64,000 bases of DNA from Hyperoodon ampullatus (lineage: Eukaryota; Chordata; Mammalia; Artiodactyla; Ziphiidae). Location of the stretch: assembly GCA_949752795.1 (NCBI GenBank), contig OX457056.1, forward strand, positions 202,307,654 to 202,371,653, in the 5' to 3' direction. The notes under the pieces are model-generated. The model saw only the letters and a program-made list of their open reading frames with translations, was not told the origin of the DNA and searched no databases. Position 1 is the first letter of the stretch, and each line of letters opens with the position of its first letter. This document shows, piece by piece, positions 12,228 to 23,089 of the stretch. The position numbers and the translations under genes were made by a program.

Positions 12228-12242
12228 AAAAATACTCATCAG

Positions 12243-12445
12243 GGCTTCCCTGGTAGCACAGTGGTTGAGAGTCCGCCTGCCGATGCAGGGGACACGGGTT
12301 CGTGCCCCGGTCTGGGAAGATCCCACATGCCGCGGAGTGGCTGGGCCCATGAGCCATGGCCGCTGAGCCTGCGCATCCGGAGCCTGTGCTCCACAACGGG
12401 AGAGGCCACAACAGTGAGAGGCCCACGTACCGCACACACACACAC
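12243..12445 (+). mobile_element. CHR-type SINE, ~205 bp subtype
   Basis: Near-consensus body with a CACACACA-type tail instead of pure A. Flanked by a perfect 15 bp duplication, AAAAATACTCATCAG, at 12228-12242 and 12446-12460. Confidence 0.95.
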
Positions 12446-12460
12446 AAAAATACTCATCAG

Positions 12461-13399
12461 AGGCCATGTGGTTATCACTCAGAGGAGTAATTAAAAGTAG
12501 ACAGGCAAGTAGGTAAGGCCCGTGTGTTTAGAAACCAATGAATCTCTAACTCATTATAGAGAGGAGATCCCAGAGACATTGCTGCGAGACAGGCATGACC
12601 AACCTATTGAGGAAATGACATGGAATGGGTTTGTGACCGAAATTGATGGCGGTCTCACAGCACATGCAGGCCCTCAGGTATTTGAGCTTCTCTCTAGGCC
12701 TAGAACAAGTGCAAACAAAGAGCTGTGGTAAAAATGATTTACAGCCTTACTTTCTACCATACCTCTTTGTTTGCAACAGAGCCTGCAGTTTCCTTACATT
12801 CAAAGGCAGTGGGAGGTGGGAAAAGGAGAGGAGACTAGATGACTGCTACTCAGAACCAAGCAGCGCTGCCCAGGAGAGGACTTAATGGGAGGATAAATTT
12901 GAGGCCTGATTCTTTGACAGCACCTCCAATAATAGCTAGTAAACCAGGGGGTAAGAGCCAGCTCCACACATTCATCATAATAGTGCAACAAGATGAAGGT
13001 CTTTGGGGGAGAGTCTATGAAATCCGGAGTAAGAAGATGAAGCCCATGTGGAGGGTGAGGCGGTCGGCTCTGGCAGACTGCCTCTACGGGAGGCTGCGTT
13101 TAATTGTTTTATGCTCAAGAAGAAGTTATTAGCTGCTTTCTCTCCAATATACCAGAAATAATGGTAAGCTTTTCTCCTCCTGAAAAGGTGATGCTACGAA
13201 AAGGAGAGATTTCGTTTTAAAGTGATTACAGGACTTTGTTTATCCTGTATGCACCATTTTAGAAAGAGAGAAATTCTATATCTGCTCCCCCTCCATTACT
13301 CTGCAAATTGACTGCTTTCTCACATAGTGAAGGAACTAGAAGAAAGTCCTATGGTATCTGAAGCTAAGGGTTTGCTAGCACAGCCCATGACTCGACAGT
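12461..13399. other. Unique sequence with small unsupported open frames
   Basis: Holds overlapping frames of 60-97 codons (12522-13132) but no splice signals or recognisable domain, so no gene is called. A slightly CpG-richer patch lies near 13040-13100. Confidence 0.35.
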
Positions 13400-13700
13400 T
13401 CGGTTTGTCTGACAAACACCTGAATACCTACTAGGCAATGGGGGAGGTGAATGAAATTTGATCCCAGGTAGCAAGGAATTCACAGATTAGTGGAAGAGAC
13501 ACATACCACAGACAGACAATCTCATTATGATGTTGTAAGGGCTAGACTGACAAAGAGTAGACCAAAGGTACCATGAGCACACAGAGGAGGGGCATTAGCC
13601 CAACCTGGGAACTTGGGAAAGGCATTCTAAAGGAGATGGTGCTTGAGCAGAGTATTGAAATATGAGTTAATTTAATCAGGCAAGGCAAGATAAGAATGTC
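13400..13700 (-). repeat. L2-like LINE remnant
   Basis: Order of phrases fits a reversed L2 3' region: CACCTGAATACCTACTAGGC, AGACAGACAATC, then GGCATTCTAAAGGAGATGG and GCTTGAGCAGAG. Strongly diverged; assignment by eye. Confidence 0.5.
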
Positions 13701-15039
13701 TTGACACATTTTCTTATAGGGATGGAGATTATTACCCGATTTTTACTAAGTCAGGCTAAAGAAACCTTACTAGATAAGTTAAATTAAGGTTAATGCAACT
13801 AAAAAAAAAATCGCCATCCAAGTTTTCCCAGTAAACCAAAGAGAAAAGTTATAGCTTCCTTTCCTAGGATCTTGTTTTGAATCTCTTCCAGCTAAGGGGT
13901 AGCAGGAAACCTTAGTGAAAGCCATGAGACCTTTGCCTGTGGGGGTCCTGTTTGCATCTTTTTGCTCAGTGCTGACTCAAAGATGCTCATGGCAAGTTCT
14001 GTACCTCCTCTCCCCTAAACTAAATGTAAACACGAAGCAACTAGCAAAGTTGAAGTCAGGCCTTTCAGTCTCATATGGGAGTGGATGAGGCCTTGCAGTC
14101 TTATATGGGAGTGGATGGATCTCAGCTGTGCTGTGCCCGCCCTCTACAGTGTGCCAGTCTCCAGCTGGTGATGCAGCTGCTTCACTTAAAGCCAGACTGA
14201 AGCCTCTAGACTCTGATCTCCACCAAACCACACTGAAGAGACTAAATGGCTCTGCTTTGCAGCTGCCTGTTAATTGTAACTGTTTCCTTGGTTTCCTTTT
14301 GGCTTATAAGACTATACATTTGGGAAGGTCCTCAGTAGGAAGCACACAAGAGAACCTTTAACCTCACAAAGGGCCTGAAAAAAAACACCTTACTGCCAAG
14401 AGCAGTAAGGCATCCAAACAGCTATAACATTAGCATGTGAAACACATTCAGAATCACAGATTCCTTCAGCAGGGCCTCTAGCTTACATAAATGACAGCAG
14501 CCCTCACTCAGCCAATGAGAGGGTTTTTTAAGGAATCCTTAAAATCATCCTTAAAATTCAGTGAATCTGCAAGATAAAAATAGCATTAATTGCCCTGACT
14601 TGTTACTTAAAAAAAAGGAAGAAAGACAATATATAATCCTATCAGTAATGCACTTTAAAGTGGCTTTAGTTGTCTCAAAGTCCCATTTCAGCTAATTGAA
14701 ACCTTTTGGCTGTCCTCTTGTTACCCTGGAGGGAATCAGAAGTTAGTAAATTCTACTGTGTTGGGATAAATAACTCACCTCATCATTGAGAAAGGTGGAC
14801 TCTGCTAACATTTCCGAAGTATACTTCCTGGCTATACTAGGTTAACCCAGAAGCTGCCAAGACTGTTGTCTATTAAGATCTGAAGCAGACTTTTATAATG
14901 GGGCTCCACAGACACATTTGGGAAGTACTATGGGTGGGGGGGCTTCCTACAAGGACTTCTTAGGCACCTCAATATCCACTTCCCTAGCTTTTTAGGACCT
15001 CAGGTCAGCTGATGATTCTAGAAGACAATGGTAGCAATA
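13701..15039. other. Unique sequence with one small tandem duplication
   Basis: Mostly unique intron. It contains an imperfect two-copy ~30 bp tandem repeat at 14059-14117 built on CATATGGGAGTGGATG / TATATGGGAGTGGATG. No gene signal was seen. Confidence 0.4.
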
Positions 15040-15575
15040 TAAAGCCTTGGAACCATTCATTCCAGTCATCTATTCATGCACCCAACAAACATGTATTGTA
15101 CCATACTGCACTGTGCTAGGGGCAGAGATTCCAGAAGTAAAACAAACAGTCTCTGTCCTTAGAAGCTCACCATCTAGTGACGGACAGACATGTAAACAAC
15201 TATACCTCAATGTGATAAGTGCTCTAAGAGAGAAACGTACAAAGTCCTATGGCAATGTACAAAGTCCTATGGCATTCGGCCTCAAAGAATCCAGTAAGCT
15301 TTAAAGAAAGGTGATATCTGAGCTAGATTTTGAAGCATTAAGTAAGATTTTGCTAGGTGAAAAGAAGAGGAAGACATTCTAGATAAACAGCATGTGCAAG
15401 GCACAGAGGTTTGAAATTTGATACTCTGTGGCCATGTCTAATTCAGCCAGATCTTAGGATAGATGGAAGAGTGGTAGTAAATAAGGCTAGAAAGATGTCA
15501 TTTGAAGAAATCTGGACATTATCCTATCCCTATCAATGATGGGGAATCACACAAGGTTTAAAATCTGATGATTTT
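15040..15575 (-). repeat. L2-like LINE remnant
   Basis: Reads as a reversed L2 3' end: CAACAAACATGTATTG, TGTGCTAGGGGCAGAGATTC, AGAAGCTCACCATCTAGTG, GACATTCTAGATAAACAG and ATGTGCAAGGCACAGAGG, in that order. A short local tandem duplication (GTACAAAGTCCTATGGCA, twice) lies at 15237-15276. Confidence 0.65.
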
Positions 15576-15851
15576 TCTAATGAAATATTTTAGACATAGA
15601 AAAGAATGCAGAAAAGAATATACTGAATGTTTGTTTACCCAATATCCAACTTAAGAAAGTGTTACAAATACCTTTCAAACTCTCTATGTACCTCTCTGGA
15701 TTGCATATCTGTCTCTTCCCAGAAGAAACACTCTCCTGATTTTGGCACTTATCATCCCTATACACAGCTTTATTCTTTTACTAAATATGAGTATGTCTCT
15801 AAATGGTTTTTGTTTTTAATATGTGCATATTACCTTATATTCTGCAACTTT

Positions 15852-16066
15852 TTTTTTTTTTTTTTTTTTTTTTTGCGGTACACGGGCCTCTCACTGTTGT
15901 GGCCTCTCCCGTTGCGGAGCACAGGCTCCGGACGCGCAGGCTCAGCAGCCATGGCTCACGGGCCCAGCCGCTCCACGGCATGTGGGATCTTCCCGGACCA
16001 GGGAACGAACCCGTGTCCCCTGCATCGGCAGGCGGACTCTCAACCACTGCGCCACCAGGGAAGCCC
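15852..16066 (-). mobile_element. CHR-type SINE, ~205 bp subtype
   Basis: Reverse copy whose tail appears as a T-run from ~15850. The target duplication TATTCTGCAACTTTTTT flanks it at 15838-15854 (overlapping the T-run) and 16067-16083. Near-consensus body. Confidence 0.95.
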
Positions 16067-16261
16067 TATTCTGCAACTTTTTTGTTCAATATTATATTTG
16101 TGAGATTACTATTGATTTGTGTAGTTCTAATCCATTTTCAGTGTTATATAAGATTCCAGTGTGTAAATATATCACAATCCATTCTGTTGCCTGAAATGTA
16201 GGTGGTTTCCAATTTTCTTGGTATTAAAAACAATAAAAAACAATACTTAACACGTGTTCTT

Positions 16262-16384
16262 TTTTTTTTTTTTTTGGCCGCACTGCGCAGCACGTGGGAT
16301 CTTAGTTCCCCAACCAGGAATCGAATCCGCGCTCCCTGCACTGGAAGTGCCGAGTGTTAACCACTGGACCTCTAGAGAAGTCCC
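16262..16384 (-). mobile_element. Short tRNA-derived SINE
   Basis: Reverse short tRNA-like unit with the T-run at its left side. A 13 bp duplication, AACACGTGTTCTT, flanks it at 16249-16261 and 16385-16397. Confidence 0.92.
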
Positions 16385-16562
16385 AACACGTGTTCTTATT
16401 TATATATCCTTATGATCAGTTGGGAAAGTTTCTCAAAGATATATACCAAGGAATGAAATTACTGTATTGTAAGGTTTGGGCAACTTGGACTTTACTAGAT
16501 ATTGCCAAACTGCCCTCAAACATGGTACCAACATACTCCCATCAGCAGTGTTTATGACCTGC

Positions 16563-16568
<6 letters not shown>

Positions 16569-16606
<38 letters not shown>

Positions 16607-16795
16607 GGTACGCGGGCCTCTCACTGTTGGGGCCTCTCCCGTTGCGGAGCACAGGCTCCGGACGCGCAGGCTCAGCGGCCATGGCTCACGGGCCAGCCGC
16701 TCCGCGGCATGTGGGATCTTCCCAGACCGGGGTACGAACCGGTGTTCCCTGCATCAGCAGGCGGATTCTTAACCACTGCGCCACCAGGGAAGCCC
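16569..16795 (-). mobile_element. CHR-type SINE, ~205 bp subtype
   Basis: Reverse copy with a very long (~37 nt) T-run, meaning a long A tail. A perfect 16 bp duplication, TATGACCTGCACTTTT, lies at 16553-16568 and 16796-16811. Near-consensus sequence plus a long uninterrupted tail suggests a recent insertion. Confidence 0.95.
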
Positions 16796-16903
16796 TATGA
16801 CCTGCACTTTTGAAATTCAACTCCAGTGACTGAATAAATGTGAGAGGTTATGAGGCCTTGAATTGAAATGGTAGTTGTAGAAATGGAGACTTTACTTGAG
16901 AAA

Positions 16904-16983
16904 TATTGGGTTGGCCAAAAAGTTCGTTCAGGTTTTTGTACCATCGTACAAAAACCCGAACGAACTTTTTGGCCAAACCAATA
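16904..16983. mobile_element. Palindromic mariner-type MITE (80 bp)
   Basis: Starts TATTGGGTTGGCCAAAAAG and ends as the reverse complement (CTTTTTGGCCAAACCAATA). Two ~37 bp arms meet at a tiny loop near 16942, with only 1-2 mismatches. It starts and ends at TA dinucleotides, as expected for mariner insertion. No coding capacity; the family resembles ruminant/cetartiodactyl mariner MITEs. Confidence 0.9.
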
Positions 16984-17912
16984 TTTAGGAGCTAAAGCTT
17001 AAAGAACCTACTGACTGATTGGGTAAAGGAGAGAGATGACTCTAAATCAACCTTGAGAGTTCTGCTTTAGGCAACTGAACAGACGATGATACCACTGAGA
17101 TGGTAAACACAGGGGGATATGGTTCTTAAATTGGTATATTCAATAAGGCATATTGTTTGGAATGTCAAGTTTGAAGTACTTGTGGGACCTCTAGGTAGGG
17201 TATGAAGTTCAAGAGGCAAGACCATGTTTGTAGTGAAAACTGTAAAACTTGTTCACCTAGGTAGCTACAAAGAATCAGATATTCAGGCTCAAAACAGTTA
17301 GGAAAATAAATAAAGAGAACAGCACATTCTACTAGTTAACACTAGTTTCTCATTCCAGGAAAAAAAAAAGTCAGTTATATGCCCCACGATACAAGGTAGG
17401 TACCCTCCCCTTAAACTAACTCTATATCTGACTTTCCACCTGTTTAGACTAAAACCTTTGGCCTAAGGTAGAACAAGCAGGGATGAAAGATGACAGCTTC
17501 ATAACACTAGACCGCAAAGAGCTACTACCAAGCTGTGTTTTAAATGTTATTACCAAAGGGGAGACGACCTGACATCCTGTTTGACAACGGAAACAAGCCT
17601 TAGCTCCTTTGAGTGTATCCTACTCAGGTACCCTTAAACATTTCTATAATTTGCTGTGTTTTTGAACTCCTTGCTCTTCCAGATATATGGAAAGGTGCTT
17701 TTTAAGCAAGAAGGAAGCATTTATTGAGAAACTATGATGAACATTTCTTCATTCTCTACCTAATTTCAACAAAGTGTGAATAGAAGCTCAGGAAATGGGA
17801 TAATAGTTGTGATCCAGCAGTCTCATCCTAGTGGGATATAGGAACAGTTGGGAATCTAAGGTGCCACCGGTGTCAGGCCTGTTTTTCAGTGGTAAATGAC
17901 CTTAGAAAAAAT
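16984..17912. other. Unique sequence, nothing recognised
   Basis: Between the mariner MITE and the next SINE. No exon, promoter or repeat family recognised. Confidence 0.4.
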
Positions 17913-17920
17913 GCAGGGTT

Positions 17921-18132
17921 GGGCTTCCCTGGTGGCGCAGTGGTTGAGAGTCTGCCTGCCGATGCAGGAGACGCGGGTTTGTGCCCCGGTCTGGGAAGAT
18001 CCCACATGCCGCGGAGCGGCTAGGCTAGGCCCGTGAGCCATGGCCGCTGAGCCTGCACGTCTGGAGCCTGTGTTCCCCAACGGGAGAGGCCACAACAGTG
18101 AGAGGCCCACGTACCTCAAAAAAAAAAAAAAA
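17921..18132 (+). mobile_element. CHR-type SINE, ~205 bp subtype
   Basis: Body carries a small GGCTA duplication in the CGGCTGGGCCC region. The duplication GCAGGGTT flanks it at 17913-17920 and 18133-18140. Confidence 0.93.
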
Positions 18133-18416
18133 GCAGGGTTAAGAACCCAGAATTATATTCTAATAAAACAATGTGTTGGTCTCTTTATTTTTAGAAAGAA
18201 AGGAGAGATATCTAGTGCCTACAGAAACCAGGCTAGAACACCACACTTCAAACCCTAAGGTGAGTAAGGAGTCAACTTACTCCTGCCCTATAGTGTGAGG
18301 ATGGGTGTTAATCAACCTATCATGTCTAATTTTCTAGACCTCTTCTGTTGCCACTAGTCATATGTGGCTACTGACCACTTGAAACGTAGTTAGTGCAACC
18401 GAGGAACTGAATTTTT

Positions 18417-18620
18417 TTTTTTTTTTTTTGCTGTACGCGGGCCTCTCACTGCTGTGGCCTCTCCCGTTGCGGAGCACAGGCTCTGGACACGCAGGCTCAG
18501 CGGCCATGGCTCACGGGCCCAGCCCCTCCGCAGCATGCGGGATCCTCCCGGACTGGGGCACGAACCCGTGTCCCCTGCATCGGCAGGCAGACTCTCAACC
18601 ACTGCACCACCAGGGAAGCC
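18417..18620 (-). mobile_element. CHR-type SINE, ~205 bp subtype
   Basis: Reverse copy; T-run tail on the left. Duplication CTGAATTTTT at 18407-18416 and 18621-18630. Confidence 0.93.
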
Positions 18621-18916
18621 CTGAATTTTTATTTTAATTAATTTAAACTAAATAAACTAAAGCAGTGTAAAATATTATTCCATTAGATACAACGTTTTTT
18701 TAGAAGGACTTCATTTCACTTTCATCATTGTATGGCATAAGGTATTGCTGCTCTATTACAGTGTACGTCGGGCATGTGTGTCATTTCTAGTACTACCCAT
18801 AAACACATCACCAATCTAGCTGATACCAATGTATTGATTCAGTTCAAATGACTTTCTATGTACGGATTTAACAATGTAGTTTATTTTTAAAATATTTTAT
18901 GCAGACAGCATGAGTC

Positions 18917-19118
18917 ACAGCAGGGTTTCTTAACCTCAGCACTACTGACATTTTGGGTTAGATAATCTGTTGTGGGAGGCTCTCCTGGGTTTAGCAGCAT
19001 CCCTAGTCTCTATTTACTAGATGCTGTAGCGCTCCCTCACCCCCAACAAGTCGTGATGACCAAAACATACCAAATGTCCCCTGGGGGGCAAAATCGTATC
19101 ACGTGAGAACTACTGAGT
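18917..19118. repeat. MER5A-like hAT-Charlie relic
   Basis: Non-autonomous DNA transposon. Recognised by CTTAACCTCAGCACTACTGA, TTTAGCAGCATCCCTAGTC, AAATGTCCCCTGGGGGGCAA and the terminal GTGAGAACTACTG, which is the imperfect inverse of the start. Old and diverged. Confidence 0.8.
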
Positions 19119-19395
19119 TACAGTGATACCTACACACATCAGAATTGGTAATTAGAGTAGAATACTGATCAGCTTTTAATGATAGTCAAATTACGTTTCT
19201 AGTTTTAAAATGTAAATATAAACAGATTTTTAAGTTCAAAATGAAGGCATACCACGGACGCATTATTGAGCAGAGATGCAAATAACAGTACTACTTCAGA
19301 ACAGCAAAGAAAGACTGGAAGAAGGTATGTTGTAAGTTTCATAATGAATGGCAACTGCACTTTGCTTCAGCAAGGCAAAACAAAAAGGCTTTTTG

Positions 19396-19596
19396 GGGCT
19401 TCCCTGGTGGCGCAGTGGTTGAGAGTCCGCCTGCCGATGCAGGGGACACAGGTTCGTGCCCCGGTCCGGGAAGATCCCACATGCCGTGGAGCGGCTGGGC
19501 CTGTGAGCCATGGCCACTGAGCCTGCGCATCCGGAGCCTGTGCTCCGCAATGGGAGAGGCCACAACAGTGAGAGGCCCGCATATCGCAAAAAAAAA
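19396..19596 (+). mobile_element. CHR-type SINE, ~205 bp subtype
   Basis: Near-consensus copy bounded by the perfect 14 bp duplication AAAAAGGCTTTTTG at 19382-19395 and 19597-19610. Confidence 0.95.
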
Positions 19597-19859
19597 AAAA
19601 AGGCTTTTTGTTGTGTAAATAACTTTTCAAGATAATAAAATAAATACTACTAACAAATGTCAGCAAATATAAAGTAAATACGAAGTTTATTCCTAACATT
19701 AAAACATTAAAAATGAATCAACAAAACAGGTTGTCTGAAATCAGAATTAAATGTCCAAAAAAATTTCAATGATTTTTAACAGGATCTGAGCCTGCATCTG
19801 GCTACTATACCATATACTATACCAGCCTGGCTACTTACTATACCTTTTTTTTTTTAAAT

Positions 19860-19990
19860 GGTTATCAGGGTATTTTTTAAAAATATTTATTTATTTGGCT
19901 GTGCCGGGTGTTAGTTGCGGCATGCATGTGGGATCTAGGCCCTCTACTTGGAAGCACAGAATCTTAACCACTGGACCACCAGGGAAGTCC
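19860..19990 (-). mobile_element. Short tRNA-derived SINE, degraded
   Basis: Reverse short unit (GGCTGTGCCGGGTGTTAG ... CCACTGGACCACCAGGGAAG). TACTATACC occurs on both sides (19836-19844 and 19992-20000), but similar TATACC phrases recur nearby, so the duplication is only probable. Confidence 0.8.
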
Positions 19991-20176
19991 CTACTATACC
20001 ATTTTTTTGATGGAGATATGGTAAAAGAAATTACTATTTCAGTTATGGAAAGTTTATCAGACAATTATGAGGAAAAAAACCCTACCTTATAAAAAGTGAA
20101 AGATCTTCAATTAAACCACTAAACAATTGTCTATAGAATATGACATTTCTAACGATATCAAAAATCAATCGATTCA

Positions 20177-20527
20177 GGGCTTCCCTGGTGGCGCAGTGGT
20201 TAAGAATCTGCCTGCCAATGCAAGGGACAGGGGTTCGAGCCCTGGCCGGGGAAGATCCCACATGCTGCAGAGCAACTAAGCCTGTGTGCCACAACTACTG
20301 AGCCTGAGCTCTAGAGCCTGCAAGCCACAACTACTGGGCCCACATGCCACAACTACTGAAGCCTGTGCACCTAGAGCCCGTGCTCCGCAACAAGAGAAGC
20401 CACTGCAATGAGAAGCCCGTACACCACAACGAAGAACAGCCCCCCGCTCACCACAACTAGCGAAAGCCTGCGCACAGCAACGAACACCCAACACAGCCAA
20501 AAATAAATACATTAATTAATTAATTAA
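20177..20527 (+). mobile_element. CHR-type SINE, ~330 bp subtype
   Basis: Long subtype with tail AATACATTAATTAATTAATT. A 17 bp duplication with one mismatch (AAAAATCAATCGATTCA versus AAAAATCAATTGATTCA) lies at 20160-20176 and 20528-20544. Confidence 0.93.
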
Positions 20528-20814
20528 AAAAATCAATTGATTCAAAAATGTTTTAAATTACTTTTCTCTAGATTTTAGATGACACTACGCAATTAATAAA
20601 TACTTTGGGTACATTTTGTCTCAAGTAACTTCCAAATATGTAAAAAATTTTGTCAATTCGCAGCCCAAATCTCTGAATTTGTGGCATAAATATTTTTTAA
20701 TCTTCTATATCTGTCAATAAGGAATGTGACAAGAATTTTTTAAAAATTCCAGCACACAAATGGTGCTCGCGCTATGTTAGGTTGGAAGTCCAGATTTATT
20801 GGCATTTTATTTAT

Positions 20815-20930
20815 TTTTATTTTTTTGGCCCTGCCGCGCAGCTGGATCTTAGTTCCCTGAGCAGGGATTGAACCCGGGCCCTCAGCAGTGAAAGCGTGGA
20901 GTCCTAACCACTGGACCTCCAGGGAATTCC
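20815..20930 (-). mobile_element. Short tRNA-derived SINE
   Basis: Reverse unit reading AACCACTGGACCTCCAGGGA at its right end and a T-rich tail at left. The target duplication is unclear (GGCATTTTA versus GGAATTTTA). Confidence 0.8.
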
Positions 20931-21084
20931 TTATAGGAATTTTAAAACAAGACTAAAGTTTTCCCCTCCTGCTTCATCCTTCATGGTACATGTTAAAAAT
21001 ATTTGTCCATAGTTTTCTGAAGCAGACTCTGTATCATGGATACAGTTGTTAAAATAATTTAGTACATACCTGCTAAAGCTATGA

Positions 21085-21520
21085 ACATTGCAGGTTTATG
21101 GAACAGTTAAGAGAATTAGAAGACAATGAATTTAATGATCCTGAGTTCTTTGCCAATGCTCACTGGTTGAGTTGTGGCGAGGTTTACAAAAGACTTACTA
21201 TACTGTTAATTTCAACTCAAGATGTTCTTGAAACAAAAGGAATGCCTGTCAAATATTCAATAATAAAAAACATTTTTAAATTAAAGAGTTAAATTTGAAG
21301 CTCCAAGGAAAGGAAAAGCTTATTTTGTGACCTATCTGGCCAGGTATTTATGCTGACATTGAAACTTTTCATAATATCAATGATAACTAACATATTTTTC
21401 TAGTATGAATCAAACTATGGGAAATTTTAATTGTAATTGACAGCACTAGCTAACTGCAAAAACTACAAGAAATTTTTGAAAACATTTTTTCGATATGGAT
21501 AAAGTTTGAGTTACCTTAAC
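21085..21520 (+). pseudogene. Decayed hAT-transposase-like pseudogene
   Basis: Translation of 21098-21292 gives MEQLRELEDNEFNDPE, then FFANAHWLSCGEVYKRL and DVLETKGMPV. After a frameshift (~21289) the plus strand reads LNLKLQGKEKLIL, a stop, and YADIETFHNIN. The WLSxG...KR...LExKG...LNLKLQGK series matches the hAT-derived transposase family that includes SCAND3, ZBED5, FAM200 and GTF2IRD2-like proteins. The spacing between WLSCG and LNLKLQGK is shorter than usual, suggesting a deletion. Stops and frameshifts make it non-functional. The N-terminal part was not found convincingly, though 20545-21085 may hold more of it. Confidence 0.65.
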
Positions 21521-21705
21521 AATTTACGCTGTACCTTTTTGAATTTGGTGTTAAGACAAGAGTTTAGTGAATTACCTTAACCTGGACAGATGTAGCTCTG
21601 AAGTCAAATGAATTCTAAAAATGATGAACCAGTTTTATCAATGAGAATGCAAATATTAAAGAGGAATGACATTTAGGTATGCAGTTCAGTTACTGGAAAA
21701 CTTTT

Positions 21706-21911
21706 TTTTTTTTTTTTTTTTTGGTATGCGGGCCTCTCACTGCTGTGGCCTCTCCCGTTGCGGAGCACAGGTTCCGGACGCGCAGGCTCAGCGGCCATGG
21801 CTCACGGGCCCAGCCACTCCGCGGCATGTGGAATCTTCCCGGACCGGGGCACGAACCCGTGTCCCCTGCATCGGCAGGCAGACTCTCAACCACTGCGCCA
21901 CCAGGGAAGCC
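21706..21911 (-). mobile_element. CHR-type SINE, ~205 bp subtype
   Basis: Reverse copy inserted in or beside the hAT relic. Duplication CTGGAAAACTTTT at 21693-21705 and 21912-21924. Confidence 0.95.
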
Positions 21912-22217
21912 CTGGAAAACTTTTAAGTATGTTTGGAACAACTTGGGTATATAACTCTACTTTTTAAATTGTAAATTTTATGAAATCTAAATATAGATTA
22001 AACATTTCCAATGAAAATATATCATCTGAATTGAGTTGTGCTGTAAGTATAAAATAGCCACCTGACTTCAAAGATTTTATAAACTATATTAAGAATAAAA
22101 AATATCTCAATAATTTTTATATTGATTACATGTTAGAATGATAATATTTTGGGTACACGTGGGTAAGTAACATATTATTAAAATTAATTTCACCTGTTTG
22201 AAAATAAAGTTGTATGT

Positions 22218-22307
22218 GGCTGATAATATACTTATATTGGACCATGCTGTCTAGAACTTGTTGGCTGATAATATACTTATATTGGACCATGCTGTCTAGA
22301 ACTTGTT
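22218..22307. repeat. Perfect tandem duplication, 2 x 45 bp
   Basis: A 45 bp unit starting GGCTGATAATATACTTATAT and ending TCTAGAACTTGTT occurs twice head to tail with no mismatch. The lack of divergence suggests a recent event or an assembly artefact. Confidence 0.95.
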
Positions 22308-22509
22308 GCAAATGTTTCCCCTCTTACTGGTCCACCTGCTCTTCCCATGGTCTACACTTCAACATAAGAAACAGTACAATGATGGGGCCCTAGTAAGTTA
22401 AAAACACTAAAGGTTGAAATACTCTAAAACGTATCTAGTCTTTGGTGAATAAATGCTGTATCTCACTGACTGTTACTGACACTAGCAGGAAGAATTAAAA
22501 GTGGTATAG

Positions 22510-22722
22510 GGGCTTCCCTGGTGGCGCAGTGGTTGAGAGTCCGCCTGCCGATGCAAGGGACGCGGGTTCGTGCCCCGGTCTGGGAAGATCCCACATGCCG
22601 CGGAGCGGCTGGGCCCGTGAGCCATGGCTGCTGAGCCTGCGCGTCCGGAGCCTGTGCTCCGCAACGGGAGAGGCCACAACAGTGAGAGGCCCGCGTACCG
22701 CACAAAAAAAAAAAGAAAAAAA
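22510..22722 (+). mobile_element. CHR-type SINE, ~205 bp subtype
   Basis: Near-consensus body; A tail interrupted once by G. Flanked by AAAAGTGGTATAG versus AAAAGTGGGATAG (22497-22509 and 22723-22735). It sits exactly at the 5' edge of the L1 tail that follows. Confidence 0.93.
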
Positions 22723-22735
22723 AAAAGTGGGATAG

Positions 22736-23068
22736 ATGATCTTATTTGCAAAGCAGAAATAGAGACAGAGATGTAGAGAACAAATGTATGGATACCAAGG
22801 TGGGGTGGGAGGAATTTGGAGACTGGGATTGACATATATACACTATTGATACTATGTATAAAATAGACAACTAATGAGAACATACTGTATAGCACCGGGA
22901 ACTCTACTTACTGCACTGTGGTGACCTAAATGGGAAGGAAATCCAAAAAAGAGGGGATATATGTATATCTGTAGCTGATTCATTTTACTGTACAGTAGAA
23001 ACTAACACAACATTGTAAAACAACTACACTCCAATAAAAATTAATTTTAAAAAATAAAATAAAAAAGT
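22736..23068 (+). mobile_element. 5'-truncated L1: 3'UTR only
   Basis: L1 3'UTR: TTATTTGCAAAGCAGAAATA, GAACATACTGTATAGCAC, ACTGCACTGTGGTGACC, then ACTCCAATAAAAATTAAT and an A-rich tail. Closely related to 38354-38722. Confidence 0.88.
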
Positions 23069-23089
23069 GAACTGAACTTCACCTCTGGA

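Noticed and set aside
12522..13132. Cluster of small open frames resembling an exon
   Set aside because: No acceptor/donor pair bounds any of them, and reading frames overlap in a way that suggests chance.
15835..16103. Multiple overlapping 70-158 codon frames
   Set aside because: They are the CHR SINE and its T-run read in several frames; the same peptides recur at every SINE copy.
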